A DNA stretch of 64,000 nt from Roseovarius sp. SCSIO 43702. Lineage in GTDB: Bacteria; Pseudomonadota; Alphaproteobacteria; Rhodobacterales; Rhodobacteraceae. The notes under the pieces are model-generated. The model searched no databases, was not told the origin of the DNA, and worked only from the letters and a program-made list of their open reading frames with translations. The translations under genes were made by a program, and so were the position numbers. This document shows positions 51,297 through 62,273 of the stretch, in pieces. The stretch is taken from assembly GCF_019599045.1 (NCBI RefSeq), contig NZ_CP080623.1:2874501-2938500 (forward strand), in the 5' to 3' direction. Each line of letters begins with the position of its first letter. Within the stretch, counting starts at the first letter, position 1.

Positions 51297-52814
51297 ATGA
51301 CATCCCCCAAACCGGTCGTATTGTGCATTCTCGACGGCTGGGGTCTGTCTCCCGAGACCGAGGCCAACGCCCCCTACCTCGCGCGCACGCCCACCATGGA
51401 CCGGCTCATGGCCACCTGCCCCAACGCGACGCTGCTCACCCACGGGCATGACGTGGGCCTGCCGGCGGGGCAGATGGGCAATTCCGAGGTCGGCCACATG
51501 AACATCGGCGCCGGCCGCGTGGTCGAAATGGATTTGCGCCGCATCGACCGCGCCATCGAGACCGGCGCCTTCGGCTCGCTGCCGGGCATCCTGCGCTTCG
51601 TCGAGGCGCTGAAGGCGTCGGGCGGGACGGCGCATGTGCTGGGCGTGCTGTCCGATGGCGGGGTGCACAGCCATATCGACCACATGATCGCCACCGCAGA
51701 GGCACTCACCGCCCACGGCATTCCCGTGGCGATCCACGCCTTCACCGACGGGCGCGACGTGGCGCAGGTGTCGGCGGAAACCTATCTCGAGGAACTTCGC
51801 ACCGCCCTGCCGGCCGGTGCCTTCATCGCCACCGTCTCGGGCCGCTACTACGCCATGGACCGCGACAACCGCTGGGACCGGGTCAGCCTCGCCTTCGAGG
51901 CGCTCGCCAACGCGCGCGGCTACACCGCCGCCACGGCCTCCGAGGCCATCGCCCACGCCTACGGCAAGGGGCGCACCGACGAATTCATCAAGCCGCGCGT
52001 GCTGGGCGACTACGCCGGGATGAAGGACGGCGACGGCATCCTCTGCCTCAACTTCCGCGCCGACCGCGCGCGCGAGATCCTCGCCGCCTTCGCGGACCCC
52101 GACTTCTCGGATTTCGAAACCGGCCCCCGGCCCCGCTTCGCCATCGTGTCGGGCTTCACCGAGTATTCGCGCCGCCACACGGCCTACATGGATTGCATCT
52201 TTCCCGACGAGGCGCCCGAGAACACGCTCTCGCAATGGATCGCCGCCAAGAGCCTGCGGCAGTTCCACGTAGCCGAGACCGAGAAGTATCCCCATGTCAC
52301 CTTCTTCCTCAACGGCGGGCGCGAACGCCCCGAGAAGGGCGAGGCGCGGCACATGGCCCCCTCCCCCAGGGTCGCGACCTACGATCTCGCCCCCGAGATG
52401 TCGGCGGGCGAGGTGACGGATCACCTTGTCGCCGCCATCGGCGAGGGCTACGACTTCATCGTGGTGAACTACGCGAACCCCGACATGGTCGGTCACACCG
52501 GCGACCTCGACGCCGCCATCGCGGCCTGCGAGGCGGTGGACGCGGGGCTGGGCCGCGTGGTGGCCGCGCTCGAAAAGGCGGGCGGCGCGATGATCGTCAC
52601 CGCCGATCACGGGAATTGCGAGGTGATGGTCGATCCCGAGACGGGAAAACCGCACACGGCGCACACCACGAACCCCGTGCCGGTGATCCTCGTCGGCGGT
52701 CCCGGGGATGCGCGCCTGCGCAACGGGCGCCTCGCCGATCTCGCACCCACGGTGCTCGAACTCATGGGCCTCGACCAGCCGCCCGAGATGACGGGGATCA
52801 GCCTGCTCGCATGA
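51297..52814 (+). CDS. gpmI: 2,3-bisphosphoglycerate-independent phosphoglycerate mutase
   Basis: The 505-residue metalloenzyme interconverts 3- and 2-phosphoglycerate in glycolysis and gluconeogenesis. It has the alkaline-phosphatase-fold metal motif LDGWG (D13), catalytic serine S63 in QMGNSEVGHMNIGAGR, HIDHM and the late TADHGNCEVM block. Its stop overlaps the start of the EnvC-like gene by 4 bp, and ctpA and rppH follow, an order seen in other Rhodobacteraceae. Length is standard. Confidence 0.97.
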   Translation: MTSPKPVVLCILDGWGLSPETEANAPYLARTPTMDRLMATCPNATLLTHGHDVGLPAGQMGNSEVGHMNIGAGRVVEMDLRRIDRAIETGAFGSLPGILRFVEALKASGGTAHVLGVLSDGGVHSHIDHMIATAEALTAHGIPVAIHAFTDGRDVAQVSAETYLEELRTALPAGAFIATVSGRYYAMDRDNRWDRVSLAFEALANARGYTAATASEAIAHAYGKGRTDEFIKPRVLGDYAGMKDGDGILCLNFRADRAREILAAFADPDFSDFETGPRPRFAIVSGFTEYSRRHTAYMDCIFPDEAPENTLSQWIAAKSLRQFHVAETEKYPHVTFFLNGGRERPEKGEARHMAPSPRVATYDLAPEMSAGEVTDHLVAAIGEGYDFIVVNYANPDMVGHTGDLDAAIAACEAVDAGLGRVVAALEKAGGAMIVTADHGNCEVMVDPETGKPHTAHTTNPVPVILVGGPGDARLRNGRLADLAPTVLELMGLDQPPEMTGISLLA

Positions 52815-53953
52815 CGGTGCGCGCGCTCATAACCGCGCTCGTGCTCGGGATCGGGGCAGGCCCAGGCAGCGCCGACACGCCGCTCGATGCCGCCGAGGCC
52901 GCCCGCCGCGCGGCGCAGGCGCTCGAGGCCGCGTCCCGGTCGCTGGACGAGGCCGAGGGCGCCCGCAACCGCGTCAGGGCCCTGACCGAGACGGTGCGCG
53001 CCTACGAGGACGGGCTCACCGCCATGCGCGACGGCCTGCGCCGCGCCGCCATCCGCGAAGAGGCGCTGACACGTGAACTCACCGCCTCCGAGGCCGAGAT
53101 CGCGCAGCTCCTGGGGATATTGCAATCCATGGACAGCGCCCCCTCCCCTGTGCTGCTCCTGCACCCTTCCGGGCCGCTCGGCACGGCGCGCTCGGGGCTC
53201 ATCCTCTCCGACGTCACGCCCGCGCTCAACGCCGAGATCGAGGCGCTGCGGTCGCGGCTGTCGGACCTCGCCGTGCTGCGTGCCCTCCAGGAAAGCGCCG
53301 CCCAGACACTCCGCGACGGGCTCAAGGGCGCGCAGACCGCCCGCGTCGAGCTGAGCCAGGCCATCGCCGACCGCACCGACCTGCCCCGGCGCTTCACCGA
53401 GGACGCGACGCGCACGGCGCTGCTGATCGCGGCCACCGAATCGCTCGAGGGTTTCGCCTCTGGCCTGAGCGAGATCGCCGTCGACGAGGCCCCCGGCTCG
53501 CTCCCCGACATCTCCGACCGAAAGGGCACCCTGCCGCTTCCGGTGGAGGGTCGCATCCTGCGCCGCGCGGGCGAGGCCGACGCGGCGGGCATCACCCGCC
53601 CCGGTCTCATCATGGCCACGCCGCCCAACGCGCTCGTGACGACCCCCACCGCCGCCACCCTGCGCTATTCCGGGCCGCTGCTCGATTACGGAAACGTGGC
53701 CATTCTTGAACCGCAGGCGGGCCTTCTGCTGGTGTTCGCCGGGCTTGATGTGGTTTATGGTGAGACGGGCGAAGTTCTGCCCGGCGGAAGCCCGGTCGGC
53801 CTCATGGGTGGCGACGGGGCCGATGCCGATGGCATCCTTCCGGGTGACGCGGACAAGGCGGGGTCGGATTGGTCGGAAACGCTCTATATTGAAGTGCGCG
53901 AACAGAACGAGCCGGTGGATCCCGAAACCTGGTTCAGAACAGACAAAGGATGA
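52811..53953 (+). CDS. EnvC-like murein hydrolase activator with degenerate LytM domain
   Basis: The 380-residue protein has a Sec signal peptide (MTVRALITALVLGIGAGPGSA), a long coiled coil (about 25-220) and a C-terminal LytM/M23 fold. The metal ligands of active M23 enzymes appear lost: the first His/Asp site reads ADAAGITRPGL and the HLHFE position reads TLYIEVR. This fits EnvC-type activators, which stimulate periplasmic amidases during cell division without being enzymes. It is translationally coupled to gpmI and 7 bp before ctpA. Confidence 0.85.
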   Translation: MTVRALITALVLGIGAGPGSADTPLDAAEAARRAAQALEAASRSLDEAEGARNRVRALTETVRAYEDGLTAMRDGLRRAAIREEALTRELTASEAEIAQLLGILQSMDSAPSPVLLLHPSGPLGTARSGLILSDVTPALNAEIEALRSRLSDLAVLRALQESAAQTLRDGLKGAQTARVELSQAIADRTDLPRRFTEDATRTALLIAATESLEGFASGLSEIAVDEAPGSLPDISDRKGTLPLPVEGRILRRAGEADAAGITRPGLIMATPPNALVTTPTAATLRYSGPLLDYGNVAILEPQAGLLLVFAGLDVVYGETGEVLPGGSPVGLMGGDGADADGILPGDADKAGSDWSETLYIEVREQNEPVDPETWFRTDKG

Positions 53954-53960
53954 GTGAGCG

Positions 53961-55304
<1,344 letters not shown>

Positions 55305-55334
55305 CACGGCGGATTTTCCGCCAACCGTCACCTC

Positions 55335-55371
55335 GGGGCCGCCCGGATCGTCCGATCCCGGCGGCCCTTTT
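55335..55371 (+). terminator. Rho-independent terminator of ctpA
   Basis: GGGCCGCCCGGATC pairs with GATCCCGGCGGCCC, with one mismatch and a 4-base loop, followed by TTTTC. The stem is long and GC-rich, about 30 bp past the ctpA stop. Confidence 0.9.
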
Positions 55372-55444
55372 CGTGTGCGTGCCCGGTCCGTTCCCTCCGC
55401 ACGCCCGGTTAACCTTCCGCATGTCATGCGATTTGCACCGACGC

Positions 55445-55479
55445 GGTACCGACATGGATACCGACGTGGATACCGACGT
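55445..55479. repeat. Short 12-bp tandem repeat
   Basis: GGATACCGACGT occurs twice head-to-tail (55456-55467, 55468-55479), preceded by an imperfect copy GGTACCGACAT. It lies upstream of rppH. It may be a replication-slippage tract or a regulator site; nothing further can be said. Confidence 0.7.
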
Positions 55480-55637
55480 CGGAAATCCCTTGTTCGATGG
55501 GCGTTAACCCCCGATTCGCCGCACCCCCGCCGCGTTCGCCGCGCGGCGCGTTAACCCCTTTCACGCGCGAACGCACTGGATCATCCGGCGCGAAGGCCTT
55601 ATTTCCTTGGCAAAACACTTGGTCCCAAGGGATGAAC

Positions 55638-56120
55638 ATGACCACCGACGACATCGCCCGCCTGCCGTACCGCCCCTGCGTCGGCGTCATGCTCGCCAAT
55701 CCCGAGGGCCGCGTCTTCGTCGGCCAGCGCATCGACAATCCCGGCCCCGCCTGGCAGATGCCCCAGGGCGGCATCGATCCCGGCGAAAGCCCCCGCGACG
55801 CCGCCCTGCGCGAGCTGCACGAGGAAACGGGCGTCGCGCCCCATCTCGTCGATATCGAAGCTCGGACGCGCGAACCGGTGCGCTACGACCTGCCCCCCGA
55901 TCTCGCGGGCAAACTCTGGAAAGGCCGGTACCGCGGGCAGGAGCAGACATGGTTCCTGCTGCGCTTCCGGGGCACCGACGCGGATATCGACATCGCGACC
56001 GAGACACCCGAGTTCTCGCAGTGGAAATGGCTCGCCCCGGAACATCTCGTCGAGGCGATCGTTCCCTTCAAGCGCGAGGTCTATGCCCGCGTCCTCGATG
56101 AGTTCGGAGACCTCCTATGA
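55638..56120 (+). CDS. rppH: RNA pyrophosphohydrolase (Nudix)
   Basis: The 160-residue Nudix hydrolase has the Nudix box [22 protein letters not shown] and the RppH-typical [19 protein letters not shown]. It removes pyrophosphate from the 5' end of mRNA, starting decay, and also hydrolyses dinucleoside polyphosphates. Of two nearby ATG codons I choose the second (55638), because AAGGG at 55627-55631 is 6 bases away from it and abuts the first. Its stop overlaps the next gene by 4 bp. Confidence 0.92.
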   Translation: MTTDDIARLPYRPCVGVMLANPEGRVFVGQRIDNPGPAWQMPQGGIDPGESPRDAALRELHEETGVAPHLVDIEARTREPVRYDLPPDLAGKLWKGRYRGQEQTWFLLRFRGTDADIDIATETPEFSQWKWLAPEHLVEAIVPFKREVYARVLDEFGDLL

Positions 56121-56611
56121 TCCGCAAGACCCTTTGCCTCCTGGCCCTTCTCGCCCCCGGCCCCGCGCTCGCGCTCTCCTGCATGCCCCACGACGTGGCG
56201 CAGGTGTTCCAGCGCGCCGACGAGGCCGAGGCGGTCTATATCGTCGTTCACGGACGGCTCACCTTCGATGAGTCACGCCTCCCCGAGGTCGACATGTCGA
56301 ACCAGCAGGCCACCCCGCCGCACACCCGCATCCCCGCGCGCATCACCGGCAAATCGCTGGGCAAGGACGGCTTCACGCGCGACTTCTCCGCGCCGGTCAC
56401 GCTCGACGCGCAATGTTTCGGCCCCTGGTGCGCCCAGCCGCGCTCGGGCGTGCAGTACCTGGCCTTCCTGGCCCGCGACGCCGACGGCTCCTACGATCTG
56501 GCGGCCGACCCCTGCGGCGGCGACCTTTTCGGAGAGCCCACGGCGCAGCAGCTCGAGACGGTGAAGACCTGTTTCACCGGCGGCCCCTGCAAGCCCGAAT
56601 TTCCGCGCTGA
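56117..56611 (+). CDS. Secreted cysteine-containing protein of unknown function
   Basis: The 164-residue protein has a Sec signal peptide ([19 protein letters not shown]) and six or so cysteines in the mature part ([28 protein letters not shown]), probably disulfide-bonded in the periplasm. I recognise no family. It overlaps the rppH stop by 4 bp and so is coexpressed with it, though a functional link is not obvious. Confidence 0.78.
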   Translation: MIRKTLCLLALLAPGPALALSCMPHDVAQVFQRADEAEAVYIVVHGRLTFDESRLPEVDMSNQQATPPHTRIPARITGKSLGKDGFTRDFSAPVTLDAQCFGPWCAQPRSGVQYLAFLARDADGSYDLAADPCGGDLFGEPTAQQLETVKTCFTGGPCKPEFPR

Positions 56612-56693
56612 AAACCGGGGGCCGCCGCTTCACCTTCGCGCGCGCCTCTGGTTAACCTTCCGTTACGACTTGTCGCGCAAGGATACCGCAAGC

Positions 56694-58646
56694 ATGAGCC
56701 AGCACCGCCGCCTGATGTCGCCCCTCACGATCGGTGGGATGGAGCTACGCAACCGCATCGTCTCGACCGGTCACGACACCGTGCTCGCACATGACGGCCA
56801 TGTCAGCGATGCGCTCATCGCCTATCACGCCGCGCGGGCCCGCGGCGGCGTCGGCCTGATCGTGAGCCAGGTCACGGGCATCCATGAAACCGCCCGCTAT
56901 ACCAGCCATGTCCTCATGGGCACCGATGACGACTGCATCCCCGGCTTCCGCCGCCTTGCCAGCCAAGTGCACGACCACGGCGCGCGCATCGTCGCACAGC
57001 TCTTCCACCCGGGGCGCGAGATCATGGAGACGGCGGACGGCACGCTTCCCGTGGCCTACGCCCCCTCCGCGGTCCCGAGCGAGCGGTTCCACACCATCCC
57101 GCGCGCGCTGCCGAAGGGAATGATTCACGAGTTCGTGCAAGGTTATGCCCAGGCCGCCCGCCGGATGGAGGAGGCCGGGCTCGACGGGGTCGAGATCGTG
57201 GCGAGCCACGGGTATCTTCCCGCGCAGTTCCTCAACCCCGAGGTCAATCTGCGCGAGGACGAGTATGGCGGCGACCTCGCCGACCGCGCGCGCTTCCTGC
57301 TCGAGGTGCTCGAAGCCGTCCGCGACGCCACGGGCGCGGGCTTCGTCGTCGGCCTGCGCATCACCGGCGAGGAACATGACGACACGGGCTGCGAGCCGTC
57401 CGAGGTGCTCGAGGTCGTCACGCGGGCCGCGCCGCATCTCGATTACGTCTCGGTCGCCGCCGGCACATCGGCCACGATCGCGGGCTCGGTCCATATCGCG
57501 CCGCCCATGTATTTCGAACCGGGCTACCCCAAGAGCTTCTCCACCCGCGTCAAGGAGGCGGTCGATCTGCCCGTCATCCTCACCGGCCGTATCAACCAGC
57601 CGCAGGAGGCCGAGGCCGCGCTCGAACGCGGCGAGGCCGATCTTTGCGGCATGACCCGCGCGATGATCTGCGATCCGGCCATGCCCCTCAAGACCCGCGA
57701 GGAACGGCTCGACGACATCCGCGCCTGCATCGGCTGCAACCAGGCCTGTATCGGTCATTTCCACAAGGGCGTGCCGATCTCCTGCATCCAGCATCCCGAA
57801 ACCGGGCGCGAACTCGCTTATGCCGAGATACCGCCCGCCGACACGTCCCGCCGCGTCGTCGTGGTGGGCGGCGGGCCGGCCGGCATGAAGGCCGCCGCCA
57901 TCGCCGCGTCCCGCGGCCATCAGGTCACGCTTCTCGAGCGCGGGAAGCAGCTCGGCGGCCAGGCTCTCCTCGCGCAGCTTCTCCCCGGGCGGGCCGAGTT
58001 CGGCGGCATCGTCACCAATCTCGCCCGCGAGATGGAGAATGCCGGCGTCGACGTGCATCTGAAGACCGAGGCCACGCACGACAGTCTCGCGGACATGGCG
58101 CCCGACGCGGTCATCATCGCCACCGGCGGCACCCCCCGCCGCCCCGTGGCCGAGATTTCCGATGACGTCCACCTTCTCGACCCGTGGCAGGTGCTTCGGG
58201 GCGAGGCCAATGTGGGCGGCGCGGTGCTCATCTCCGACTGGCGCGGCGACTGGACGGGGCTCGGCCTTGCCGAGAAACTCGCCGCCGAGGGCCGCTCCGT
58301 CACCCTCGCCGTTACCGGCACCATGGCAGGCGAAGCCCTGCAATCCTACGTGCGCGACACGATGCTTGCCCGCGTGGCGCGGCTCGGGGTCAAGGTCGTG
58401 CCCTATGCCCGCCTCTACGGTGCGGACGGAGATACCGTTTATCTTCAACACCTTGCAAGCGAAGAGCCGATGATATTCGAAGGTATCGACACCCTCGTCA
58501 CCGCGCATGGACAGGCGGCGTCCACCGCGCTTCTCGATACGCTCGACGGCGCGGCGTTCGAGGTGACGGGCATCGGCGATTGCATGGCCCCCCGCACCGC
58601 CGAGGAGGCCGTGCTCGACGGCCTCCGCGCAGGCGTCGCGGTCTAG
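56694..58646 (+). CDS. NADH:flavin oxidoreductase, Fe-S and FAD containing
   Basis: The 650-residue protein has an N-terminal Old Yellow Enzyme-type FMN barrel (1-350), a [4Fe-4S] cluster motif (CIGCNQAC plus CIQHP) and a C-terminal FAD/NAD(P) domain with VVVVGGGPAGMKAAAIAA. This layout is shared by trimethylamine dehydrogenase, 2,4-dienoyl-CoA reductase and N-methylproline (stachydrine) demethylase. In Rhodobacteraceae such proteins often demethylate methylated amines, but the substrate here is unassigned. The ATG is chosen with AAGGA 10 bases upstream; an in-frame TTG at 56670 is possible. Confidence 0.88.
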   Translation: MSQHRRLMSPLTIGGMELRNRIVSTGHDTVLAHDGHVSDALIAYHAARARGGVGLIVSQVTGIHETARYTSHVLMGTDDDCIPGFRRLASQVHDHGARIVAQLFHPGREIMETADGTLPVAYAPSAVPSERFHTIPRALPKGMIHEFVQGYAQAARRMEEAGLDGVEIVASHGYLPAQFLNPEVNLREDEYGGDLADRARFLLEVLEAVRDATGAGFVVGLRITGEEHDDTGCEPSEVLEVVTRAAPHLDYVSVAAGTSATIAGSVHIAPPMYFEPGYPKSFSTRVKEAVDLPVILTGRINQPQEAEAALERGEADLCGMTRAMICDPAMPLKTREERLDDIRACIGCNQACIGHFHKGVPISCIQHPETGRELAYAEIPPADTSRRVVVVGGGPAGMKAAAIAASRGHQVTLLERGKQLGGQALLAQLLPGRAEFGGIVTNLAREMENAGVDVHLKTEATHDSLADMAPDAVIIATGGTPRRPVAEISDDVHLLDPWQVLRGEANVGGAVLISDWRGDWTGLGLAEKLAAEGRSVTLAVTGTMAGEALQSYVRDTMLARVARLGVKVVPYARLYGADGDTVYLQHLASEEPMIFEGIDTLVTAHGQAASTALLDTLDGAAFEVTGIGDCMAPRTAEEAVLDGLRAGVAV

Positions 58647-58669
58647 AAAACCGCAACCCCGTCAGCTAC

Positions 58670-60043
58670 TTAGCGCCGCAAATCGCTCAGAAGCTGCTTC
58701 GAAGGATAGCCGTCGGTCGCAAGGCCCCGCGCCTTCTGATAGGCCACGATCGCGTTGGTGGTCTCGGGGCCGACCACCCCGTCCACCGCGCTGATCGCGA
58801 ACCCCTTGCGCTTCAGGAGAAGCTGGATCTCCTTCTTCTCCCGCTCCGAGGTCGACTCGTATTGCCGCGGCCAGCTTGCCTGGATCGGCGGTCCACCCCT
58901 GATCCGGTCGGCAAGATGCCCCACCCCGATCACGTAGGCATCGGCCTTGTTGTAACGCTCGATCACCCCGAAATTGTGGAAGATCATGAAGGCCGCGCCC
59001 TGCGGCCCGGCAGGCAGCAGGATCGAGCCGGGGCCATAGTTCGGCACCGGCCGCCCGTCGATGCCCACCACGCCCTCGGCGGCCCAGGCGGCGGGGTTCT
59101 GTTTCAGGCTCCGGCTTGCCCGCGCGGCATTGAACCCGCGCGGAAGGCGCACTTCCACGCCCCACGGATGCCCCTTGCGCCAGCCGAACCGCTTGAGATA
59201 GGCCGCCGTCGAGGCCAGCGCATCGGTAGGATCGTCCGACCAGATGTCACGCCTGCCGTCGCCCGTGAAATCAACGGCATAGGCTTCGTAGGATGTCGGG
59301 ATGAACTGCGTGTGACCCATGGCCCCGGCCCAGGAGCCGGTCATCCGGTTCGGCGCCACGTCGCCCGACTGGATGATCTTGAGCGCGGCGATGAGCTGTT
59401 TCTCGAAGAACCGCCCGCGCCGCCCGTCATAGGCCAGCGTCGCAAGCGAGCTGATCAGGGGCATGTCGCCCCGCCGCGCGCCATAGGCGCTTTCCATCCC
59501 CCAGATCGCCGCCACGACCTCCGCATCGACGCCGTAATGCGCCTCGATCCGCTGAAGCGTGCGGCCATGCGCACGCATCATCTTGCGCCCGTTCGAGACC
59601 CGGCTATCCGACACGGCAAAGTCGAGATATTCCCAGATTTCCTTCTTGAATTCCGCCTGGTTGCGGTCCTTCTTCACGACGTCCGGGTTGTATTGCACGC
59701 CCTGGAACGCCCGGTCGAAGGTTCGCGCCGAGACACCGGCGGCCAGCGCGCGGCCGCGGAACCCCCTGATCCAGTTGGCAAATCCCGGATGACTGACCGA
59801 GGCCTCGATGGCGGCGCCGGGCTGCACCGCATCCTCCGGGCGCAGCACGGGCCGCACCCCGCCGAGCGAGACGAGCGTCACCGCGCCACGGCTCACCTCC
59901 TGCGCGTCACCTGCCTGTGCGGGCCGCGCGATGGGGCGCAGCGATGTCTCGATCGCGGACGCCGTGGTGGCCTCCGCGAGCGCGGGCGCGCTGCAGCCCA
60001 GTATTGCGCCCATCATGGCGCCGATCTTGCGTTTGCGTGTCAT
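58670..60043 (-). CDS. Lytic murein transglycosylase (MltB type) with peptidoglycan-binding domain
   Basis: The 457-residue protein has a signal peptide (MTRKRKIGAMMGAILGCSAPALAEA), an SLT_2 (MltB-like) domain with catalytic Glu in IWGMESAYGARRG and the GHTQFIPTSYEAYAVD segment, and a C-terminal PG_binding_1 domain (LLLKRKGFAISAVDGVVGPETTNAIVAYQ). It cleaves peptidoglycan glycan strands to 1,6-anhydro ends in the periplasm. Its stop is 23 bp from that of the convergent flavin oxidoreductase gene. Confidence 0.95.
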   Translation of the reverse strand: MTRKRKIGAMMGAILGCSAPALAEATTASAIETSLRPIARPAQAGDAQEVSRGAVTLVSLGGVRPVLRPEDAVQPGAAIEASVSHPGFANWIRGFRGRALAAGVSARTFDRAFQGVQYNPDVVKKDRNQAEFKKEIWEYLDFAVSDSRVSNGRKMMRAHGRTLQRIEAHYGVDAEVVAAIWGMESAYGARRGDMPLISSLATLAYDGRRGRFFEKQLIAALKIIQSGDVAPNRMTGSWAGAMGHTQFIPTSYEAYAVDFTGDGRRDIWSDDPTDALASTAAYLKRFGWRKGHPWGVEVRLPRGFNAARASRSLKQNPAAWAAEGVVGIDGRPVPNYGPGSILLPAGPQGAAFMIFHNFGVIERYNKADAYVIGVGHLADRIRGGPPIQASWPRQYESTSEREKKEIQLLLKRKGFAISAVDGVVGPETTNAIVAYQKARGLATDGYPSKQLLSDLRR

Positions 60044-60198
60044 GCTCTGGCCCTTCCCTGTGACCTTTTTCCTCTGTCCCGATCGTAGCGCGAGACGCCG
60101 AAAATCGAAAGTGTGTTGCGCCCCCCGCGCGCAGACAATCGCCTATCTCCCTGGTCCGGCGCGGTTCTTTCCCGGGTTCGAAACCCGCGCGGCGCTTC

Positions 60199-62271
60199 CT
60201 ATTTCTCGGTGAATTTCAACTCGATCCGCCGGTTCTGCGCCCGCGCCTCGGGGCTGTCGCCGGGGTTCACCGGCTGGTGCTCGCCGAACCCGTTCGCCGC
60301 CAGCCTGTCGGGCGGAATACCCAGGAAGTCGATCATGTAGCGCACCACCGAAAGCGCCCGCGCCTGGCTCAGCTCCCAGTTATCGGCGAACTGGCTCGAA
60401 CTGCGGATCGGCACGTCGTCGGTATGCCCGTCCACACGGATGACCCAGTCGATCTCGGGTGGGATCTCGTCGGCCACGTTGCGCAGTATCTCGGCCACCT
60501 TGGCGATCTCGTTCTTGCCTTCGCTGGACAGCGTGGCCTGCCCCGGCGGGAACAGCACCTCCGAGGAAAAGACGAACCGGTCGCCCTCGATGCGAATGCC
60601 TTCCTGTGTCCCGAGAAGGTCACGCAGCCGTCCGAAGAATTCCGAGCGATACTTCTCGAGGTCCTTCGCCTGTTCCTCCAGAAGGGCGGCCTTCTCCTCC
60701 TGCAATTCGCGCCTGCGCTTCTCCTCGGCGGCCAGCCGCGCCAGCGCCACGTTGAGATCCTTGCCCAGCGACTGAAGCTGGATGTCCGACGTGGCCTCCC
60801 GTGCGGCGGCATCGTCCAGGAGCGCCTGCAACTCGCCCAATTGCTCGCGCAGCGCCTTCACCTGCTGGTTCAGGAGCGCCTGTTCGCGCCGGGCCTCCTC
60901 GGTCATGGCCTCCTGCTCGGCCAGTGTCTCGCGCGCCTTGGCCAGCAGCACGGCGCGTTCCTCGGCCTCGCTCAGACGGGTTTCGGCCTCCTGCTCGGCG
61001 GCAACCTTGGCGGCCAGCGCCGCCTTGAGCGCGGCACGCACCTCCTCCTCGGTCATGCTCAGTTCCTCGGCCGACGCCACCGCCTCGGCGAGGCGTGACC
61101 TCAGCGCGGCCATCTCGTCCTCGCGGTCGGCCAGTGCCTTGCGCAGCGCGGCGATCTCGGCCTCAAGCGCCGCCTTGTCATCCAGCGTCTCGGCATTGGC
61201 GCTCTCGACATCGCTCAACTGCGCGCGGAGCGCCGCGATGGTGGCGTCGCGTTCCTCCACGGCATCGAGCGTCGCCTGCAACTGTTGCGCCAGTTCATCG
61301 CGCCCCTTGCTCGCCTCCTCGAGCGTTTCGACACGCGCGCCCGCCGCCTCGAGATCGGCTTGCAGCGCCGCGATCCGCTCCTCGCGTTCCTCGCTCGCCA
61401 GCAGCGCGGCCAGAAGCCGGTCGTCCAGATCGTCGCGCGCCGTCTCCGCCGCCGCCAGAAGCGTCAGCGTTTCCTCGGCGCGCTTGCGTTCCTCCTCGAG
61501 CGCGAGGGTCATCGCGGTCAACTCGCTTTGCGCGTTGGCCAGCTTGTCGCGCAGCGCCTCCGCGGCGGCCGCCTCGGCAAGCCGCGCGGCCTCCTCCTCG
61601 CTCAACTCGGCCTCGAGCGCCTCGACCCGCGCACCAAGGGCCGCCTCGGCCTTCTCCGCTTCCTCCGAGCCGGCGCGCAAGTCGGCAATTAGCGCCTCCA
61701 GCGCCTCTCGCTTCGCGGCGGCGAGCCGCGCGGCCTCGGCCTGCGCATCCACCTCGTCGCGAAGGCCCGCCAATGCCAGTTGAAGCTGTTCCTGCTCGCT
61801 CAGGAGCGTCTCGCGCTGGCTCTCGAGGTCGGCGATGGTGCCGAGATTGCCCTCCCGCTCCGCCAGAAGGCTCGCCACCTGCTCCTCGAAGCTCGCGATC
61901 CGAGACGACGCGGCCGCGAGCGCCTCGGCCTGCGCATCCCGCTCGCCCTCCAGCGCGGCGATCCGTTCGGCCTGCTGCTCCTGCCTCTCCCGCGCATCGC
62001 TCAGCGTGGTGGTCAGCGCGCCCACCCGCTCGGTCAGCGTGGCATTGCGATCCTGCTCCAGGCCCAGCGCCCGGCTCAGCGCGGCGATCTCCGCGCCAAG
62101 CTCATCGAGCTTGCTCGCCTGCCCGCTGATCGTCTCGCGCAGGACGAACTGCACCACCATGAAGATCGTGAGCACGAACATCAGCACAAGAAGCAGCCCG
62201 GTCATCGCGTCGACGAAACCCGGCCAGATCGAGGCCTGGAACCGCTGTCCTGTCCTGCGGGAAAGCGCCAT
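60199..62271 (-). CDS. OmpA-domain membrane protein with long coiled coil (MotB/TolR-like)
   Basis: The 690-residue protein has one N-terminal membrane span (WPGFVDAMTGLLLVLMFVLTIF, about 16-40) with an aspartate (D21) where MotB/TolR proteins bind the driving ion, then about 500 residues of Glu/Ala/Arg/Leu heptad-like coiled coil, and a C-terminal OmpA peptidoglycan-binding domain (VDGHTDDVPI; LSQARALSVVRYMI). It follows the ExbB/TolQ-like gene by 2 bp. Together they look like an ion-driven stator anchored to the cell wall by a very long periplasmic stalk. No flagellar or defence genes are nearby. Confidence 0.88.
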   Translation of the reverse strand: MALSRRTGQRFQASIWPGFVDAMTGLLLVLMFVLTIFMVVQFVLRETISGQASKLDELGAEIAALSRALGLEQDRNATLTERVGALTTTLSDARERQEQQAERIAALEGERDAQAEALAAASSRIASFEEQVASLLAEREGNLGTIADLESQRETLLSEQEQLQLALAGLRDEVDAQAEAARLAAAKREALEALIADLRAGSEEAEKAEAALGARVEALEAELSEEEAARLAEAAAAEALRDKLANAQSELTAMTLALEEERKRAEETLTLLAAAETARDDLDDRLLAALLASEEREERIAALQADLEAAGARVETLEEASKGRDELAQQLQATLDAVEERDATIAALRAQLSDVESANAETLDDKAALEAEIAALRKALADREDEMAALRSRLAEAVASAEELSMTEEEVRAALKAALAAKVAAEQEAETRLSEAEERAVLLAKARETLAEQEAMTEEARREQALLNQQVKALREQLGELQALLDDAAAREATSDIQLQSLGKDLNVALARLAAEEKRRRELQEEKAALLEEQAKDLEKYRSEFFGRLRDLLGTQEGIRIEGDRFVFSSEVLFPPGQATLSSEGKNEIAKVAEILRNVADEIPPEIDWVIRVDGHTDDVPIRSSSQFADNWELSQARALSVVRYMIDFLGIPPDRLAANGFGEHQPVNPGDSPEARAQNRRIELKFTEK

Positions 62272-62273
62272 CC

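Larger units (their letters stand above)
55305..55637. other. Intergenic region between ctpA and rppH
   Basis: The 333-bp gap contains the ctpA terminator (55335-55371) and a short 12-bp tandem repeat (55445-55479). The remaining sequence, including the GC-rich stretch 55500-55600, shows no reading frame or RNA gene that I can support; the rppH promoter must lie in the second half. Confidence 0.6.

Noticed and set aside
58641..58646. TCTAGA at the end of the flavin oxidoreductase gene
   Set aside because: The sequence spans the TAG stop codon outside the island; several such hexamers are expected by chance.
60173..60187. tRNA T-loop-like sequence CGGGTTCGAAACCCG
   Set aside because: No matching acceptor, D or anticodon arms can be found on either strand and no CCA end follows; it is a chance near-palindrome in the gap after the OmpA-domain gene.
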